From assembly GCA_014730285.1 (NCBI GenBank), contig WJIM01000401.1:1-7289 (forward strand): DNA of 7,289 bases. The letters run 5' to 3'. This stretch comes from Candidatus Zixiibacteriota bacterium (lineage in GTDB: Bacteria > Zixibacteria > MSB-5A5 > JAABVY01). Positions 5,477 to 7,289 of the stretch are shown one piece after another (positions within the stretch are counted from its first letter, which is position 1; every line of letters begins with the position of its first letter). The translations under genes were made by a program, and so were the position numbers. Under the pieces are notes generated by a model. The model ran no database searches. It was not told the DNA's origin and saw only the letters and a program-made list of their open reading frames with translations.

Positions 5477-5510
5477 AATCACGGCCGTAGCACCTGTTAT
5501 GTCCGTGATT
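5477..5510 (+). other. Hairpin with 8-bp arms after the cytochrome c gene
   Basis: AATCACGG (5477-5484) and CCGTGATT (5503-5510) are perfect inverted repeats with an 18-base loop. It begins 14 bases after the cytochrome c stop codon. Only a loose T/A stretch follows, so it may be a weak terminator, a 3'-end stabiliser, or the first stem of a larger structured RNA. Confidence 0.4.
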
Positions 5511-5514
5511 ATTC

Positions 5515-5523
5515 TGTCATAAT
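5515..5523 (+). promoter_or_regulatory. Possible extended -10 promoter
   Basis: TGTCATAAT matches the extended -10 form TGnTATAAT at all but one base; no good -35 box is present 16-18 bases upstream. Transcription from here would begin near 5530, at the foot of the GGTAGA hairpin, and meet the terminator about 60 bases later. It could drive a small RNA or the isocitrate dehydrogenase leader. Confidence 0.22.
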
Positions 5524-5527
5524 GGGC

Positions 5528-5549
5528 GGTAGATGTGGGGATGTCTACC
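5528..5549 (+). other. Hairpin upstream of the terminator, possible anti-antiterminator
   Basis: GGTAGA (5528-5533) pairs with TCTACC (5544-5549) across a 10-base loop containing part of a GATGT...GATGT direct repeat. The overlapping segment GGCGGT (5525-5530) can instead pair with ACCGCC (5559-5564), which is in the 5' arm of the following terminator. The two pairings exclude each other, as in an attenuator. The competing terminator stem is much longer, so the switch is speculative. Confidence 0.35.
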
Positions 5550-5556
5550 CTCCTCG

Positions 5557-5603
5557 AAACCGCCGGAGACACAAATCTCCGGCGGTTTTGATATTATTAT
5601 TCC
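5557..5603 (+). terminator. Strong intrinsic terminator before isocitrate dehydrogenase
   Basis: A perfect 13-bp stem pairs AAACCGCCGGAGA (5557-5569) with TCTCCGGCGGTTT (5576-5588) across a 6-base loop (CACAAA), followed by a T and then a T/A-rich tract. A-tracts before and T-tracts after let it work in both directions. It most simply ends the cytochrome c transcript. Confidence 0.87.
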
Positions 5604-5703
5604 ATTTTTATAGCAACTCGGAAACTTTTTCCAAAAGGGGCAATTATAGTACAAATCAGAGTTTGAAGTGGACTTAAATTGTCGATATTGAGAGGTTTTG
5701 AAA

Positions 5704-6729
5704 ATGGGATCTTATGAAATCACACTTATACCCGGGGATGGAATCGGGCCGGAAATCACCAAAGCCACTCTTAATATTATCGAAGCTACCGGAGTGGATA
5801 TTAACTGGGACAGGCAGATTGCCGGTATGGAGGCGATGCCCAAACATGGCGAGCCTGTGCCGAAGGAACTTTTGGATTCAATAGAACGAAATCGTATCGC
5901 CCTGAAAGGGCCCTTGACCACTGTAGTCGGCAAGGGCTTCCGTTCTGCCAATGTCACACTCCGGAAAGAACTGGAACTCTATGCGAACCTTCGTCCCGTG
6001 AAAAATATTCCGGGAATCAAATCACGTTATGATGATATCGATCTGGTGATCGTGCGCGAAAACACCGAGGATTTGTACTCTGGAATCGAGCATGTTATCG
6101 CACCGGGAATTTCGCAGTCGATCAAAGTCATTACAGCTATCTCATCGGCCCGAATCGCCCGCTGGGCATTTAATTATGCACAACGTATGGGACGTAAGAA
6201 GGTTACGGCGGGACATAAGGCCAATATCATGAAATTATCCGACGGGCTCTTTCTGGACAGCGCAGGAGATGTCTCCAAGGAATTTCCGGAAATAGAATAT
6301 AATGACAAAATAATCGATAACCTTTGCATGCAGCTCGTAATGAATCCTCATCAATTCGATATCCTGCTGCTGTCGAATCTCTACGGCGATATCGTCTCCG
6401 ATCTTGTAGCGGGCATGGTGGGCGGTCTGGGTGTGGTGCCCGGCGCTAATATCGGTGATAAATATGCAGTCTTCGAGGCGGTGCACGGTTCCGCACCGGA
6501 TATCGCCGGAAAGAATATTGCAAATCCGACCGCTATGATATTTTCAGCGCTGTTGATGCTCAGGCATCTGGGCGAGGATGATGCGGCCGACAGGATATTT
6601 TCTGCTGTTACAAGGGTCTATGAAGAAGGCAAGCATGTCACCCGGGATATCGGTGGAGAAGCGGATACGACCGAATTTGCGGAGGCGGTGATTAGTAAAA
6701 TGGAAGCCCCGGTATTGGATTCTGCTTAG
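5704..6729 (+). CDS. NAD-type isocitrate dehydrogenase (IDH3-like)
   Basis: A 341-residue soluble enzyme of the isocitrate/isopropylmalate dehydrogenase family (PF00180), about the usual length for the NAD-dependent IDH3-like branch. It oxidatively decarboxylates isocitrate to 2-oxoglutarate in the TCA cycle. Visible motifs: IPGDGIGPE (9-17); the isocitrate site S81-N83-R87 with R97; R119 and Y125 in RENTEDLYSGIEH; K172 in HKANIMK; metal ligands D205, D229 and D233 in NLYGDIVSD; and HGSAPDIAGK (261-270). In that last loop D266-I267 replace the Lys-Tyr pair of NADP enzymes, so NAD+ is predicted. The segment ENTEDLYSGIEH favours isocitrate over isopropylmalate; homoisocitrate dehydrogenase remains an outside possibility. 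I start at ATG 5704, not at the TTG six bases earlier, because GAGAGG (5690-5695) is 8 bases from the ATG but only 2 from the TTG. It is preceded by a terminator, so it needs its own promoter or read-through. Confidence 0.92.
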   Translation: MGSYEITLIPGDGIGPEITKATLNIIEATGVDINWDRQIAGMEAMPKHGEPVPKELLDSIERNRIALKGPLTTVVGKGFRSANVTLRKELELYANLRPVKNIPGIKSRYDDIDLVIVRENTEDLYSGIEHVIAPGISQSIKVITAISSARIARWAFNYAQRMGRKKVTAGHKANIMKLSDGLFLDSAGDVSKEFPEIEYNDKIIDNLCMQLVMNPHQFDILLLSNLYGDIVSDLVAGMVGGLGVVPGANIGDKYAVFEAVHGSAPDIAGKNIANPTAMIFSALLMLRHLGEDDAADRIFSAVTRVYEEGKHVTRDIGGEADTTEFAEAVISKMEAPVLDSA

Positions 6730-6733
6730 ACAA

Positions 6734-6754
6734 CCGAAGCGGAATGGTCTTCGG
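6734..6754. terminator. Weak hairpin between convergent genes
   Basis: CCGAAG (6734-6739) and CTTCGG (6749-6754) form a 6-bp stem with a 9-base loop in the 70-bp convergent gap. It lies 4 bases after the isocitrate dehydrogenase stop and 45 bases beyond the end of the leftward adaptor gene. No T-run follows on either side, so termination here would be inefficient or factor-assisted. Confidence 0.35.
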
Positions 6755-6799
6755 CATCATGAATCGCTTAAACCATACTTCTTCGATATCTCAATATAG

Positions 6800-7289
6800 T
6801 TAGTCGCTCTTTTTCAAACCGCCCATCGATCCACGGTAGCGTTCCATCCGTTCACGAAATTCGGCGCGCTGTTTCATCATCAGCGAAAACGGCGTGGCAT
6901 CAACAGTATCTCCCACAGAAATGCCGGAGAGCACATGCGTATAATCCAGATTGGATTTGCCTACGCTGACCAGTTCAGGGACGAATTCGCCGTTACGCTT
7001 GACCATAATTACCTTCTTATCGGCCATGGCTTCGCGCTGTTCCTGACGCTTCTTGCGCATTTCGGCAATCTCCTCCGGACTCATATCTTTCATCTTTTCA
7101 CGCATTTCCTCACGGCTCATCTGTTTCTGGCCGCCTTCCTCGCCGCCTATTTTCTTTTCACCCTGTGCAATCTCGCCCGTAAATCCGACCTCTTCCGGAT
7201 CCTTAATCGCACCGTTGGGTACCAGAACCGCACCGTAAGCCTCGGCTGTGATAATTTCTATGGAGCTGTTCATCCCGGCCTTCAGGTAG
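6800..7289 (-). CDS. Efflux periplasmic adaptor (RND/MacA-like membrane fusion protein), C-terminal part
   Basis: The last 162 full codons of a leftward gene whose start lies beyond the right edge. The frame is open to base 7289, so the methionine at 7273 is internal: it sits inside YLKAGMNSSIEIITAEAYGAVLVPNGAIK, the typical end of the beta-barrel domain of HlyD/RND-type adaptors (compare L..GM...V.I.......LVPN.A). The membrane-proximal part follows (VIMVKRNGEFVPELVSVG ... VLSGISVGDTV). Such adaptors link an inner-membrane RND pump or MacB-type ABC transporter to an outer-membrane channel. Between the two parts lies a strongly charged, Met/Glu/Arg-rich helical insert of about 40 residues (7016-7141; MSREEMREKMKDMSPEE and onward). 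The tail is also charged (QRAEFRERMERYRG). It is the last gene of its unit and faces isocitrate dehydrogenase, so any pump gene of this unit must lie to the right. Substrate cannot be told. Confidence 0.85.
   Translation of the reverse strand, partial: YLKAGMNSSIEIITAEAYGAVLVPNGAIKDPEEVGFTGEIAQGEKKIGGEEGGQKQMSREEMREKMKDMSPEEIAEMRKKRQEQREAMADKKVIMVKRNGEFVPELVSVGKSNLDYTHVLSGISVGDTVDATPFSLMMKQRAEFRERMERYRGSMGGLKKSD

Larger units (their letters stand above)
5463..5703. other. Structured 241-bp intergenic region without a gene
   Basis: From left to right it holds an 8-bp hairpin, a possible extended -10 promoter, a 6-bp hairpin with a GATGT direct repeat in its loop region, and a strong 13-bp terminator. 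A T- and A-rich spacer of about 110 bases then runs to the isocitrate dehydrogenase start, with only a small GGAAA/TTTCC hairpin (5620-5632) in it. Open frames here lack ribosome-binding sites and recognisable products. Confidence 0.55.

Noticed and set aside
5524..5603. Known riboswitch class (glycine-like ACCGCC, or purine-like TCTACC)
   Set aside because: Only short fragments resemble those aptamers; the required conserved cores and junctions are not visible.
5459..5677. Rightward 72-codon frame after the cytochrome c gene
   Set aside because: It runs through two hairpins and a strong terminator and has no recognisable product.
5698..5703. TTG start for isocitrate dehydrogenase two codons upstream
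   Set aside because: The Shine-Dalgarno GAGAGG would be only 2 bases away. ATG 5704 has better spacing and codon.
7053..7238. Rightward open frame opposite the efflux adaptor
   Set aside because: It is antisense to a clear adaptor coding region and has a low-complexity Ser/Pro/Ile composition.

Overview
The window looks like chromosomal DNA of a Gram-negative, probably uncultured environmental bacterium. It encodes several exported proteins, c-type cytochromes and the C-terminal part of a tripartite-efflux adaptor. The large exported protein ends in a cysteine-bearing dockerin (DCNCDG...SDAV) of a style I associate from memory with candidate phyla such as Zixibacteria. That placement is an inference from style only.

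Layout, left to right. The left edge holds the first 52 codons of a leftward Memo-family gene (AmmeMemoRadiSam system protein B). A 192-bp divergent intergenic region follows, with a good sigma-70-type promoter pointing right and a perfect 17-bp dyad. Next is a rightward pair: a 1005-residue secreted protein (SBBP seven-bladed propeller, von Willebrand A domain, dockerin) and a 186-residue exported membrane protein. A 240-bp gap with an orphan ribosome-binding site and hairpin leads to a periplasmic cytochrome P460-family protein. A strong terminator separates this from a membrane-anchored mono-haem cytochrome c. A structured 241-bp intergenic region with a second strong terminator precedes an NAD-type isocitrate dehydrogenase. 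The right edge holds the C-terminal 162 codons of a leftward, convergent RND/MacB-type periplasmic adaptor.

How the genes may work together. The two cytochromes are the clearest functional pair: a P460-like haem protein that could oxidise hydroxylamine or bind NO, and a small cytochrome c that could carry its electrons. The propeller/VWA/dockerin protein and its small neighbour look like a cell-surface or secreted module, and the sampled DNA there is clearly more AT-rich than that of the genes to the right. Isocitrate dehydrogenase is housekeeping (TCA cycle), and its Asp-Ile pair in the cofactor loop predicts NAD+ use. Memo and the efflux adaptor belong to units that continue outside the window.

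I see no CRISPR array, tRNA, rRNA, transposase or phage gene. No clearly new defence or mobile system is visible. The most unusual items are the domain architecture of the large secreted protein, the P460/cytochrome c pair with a terminator between them, and the structured non-coding regions around positions 157-348, 4040-4190 and 5463-5600.
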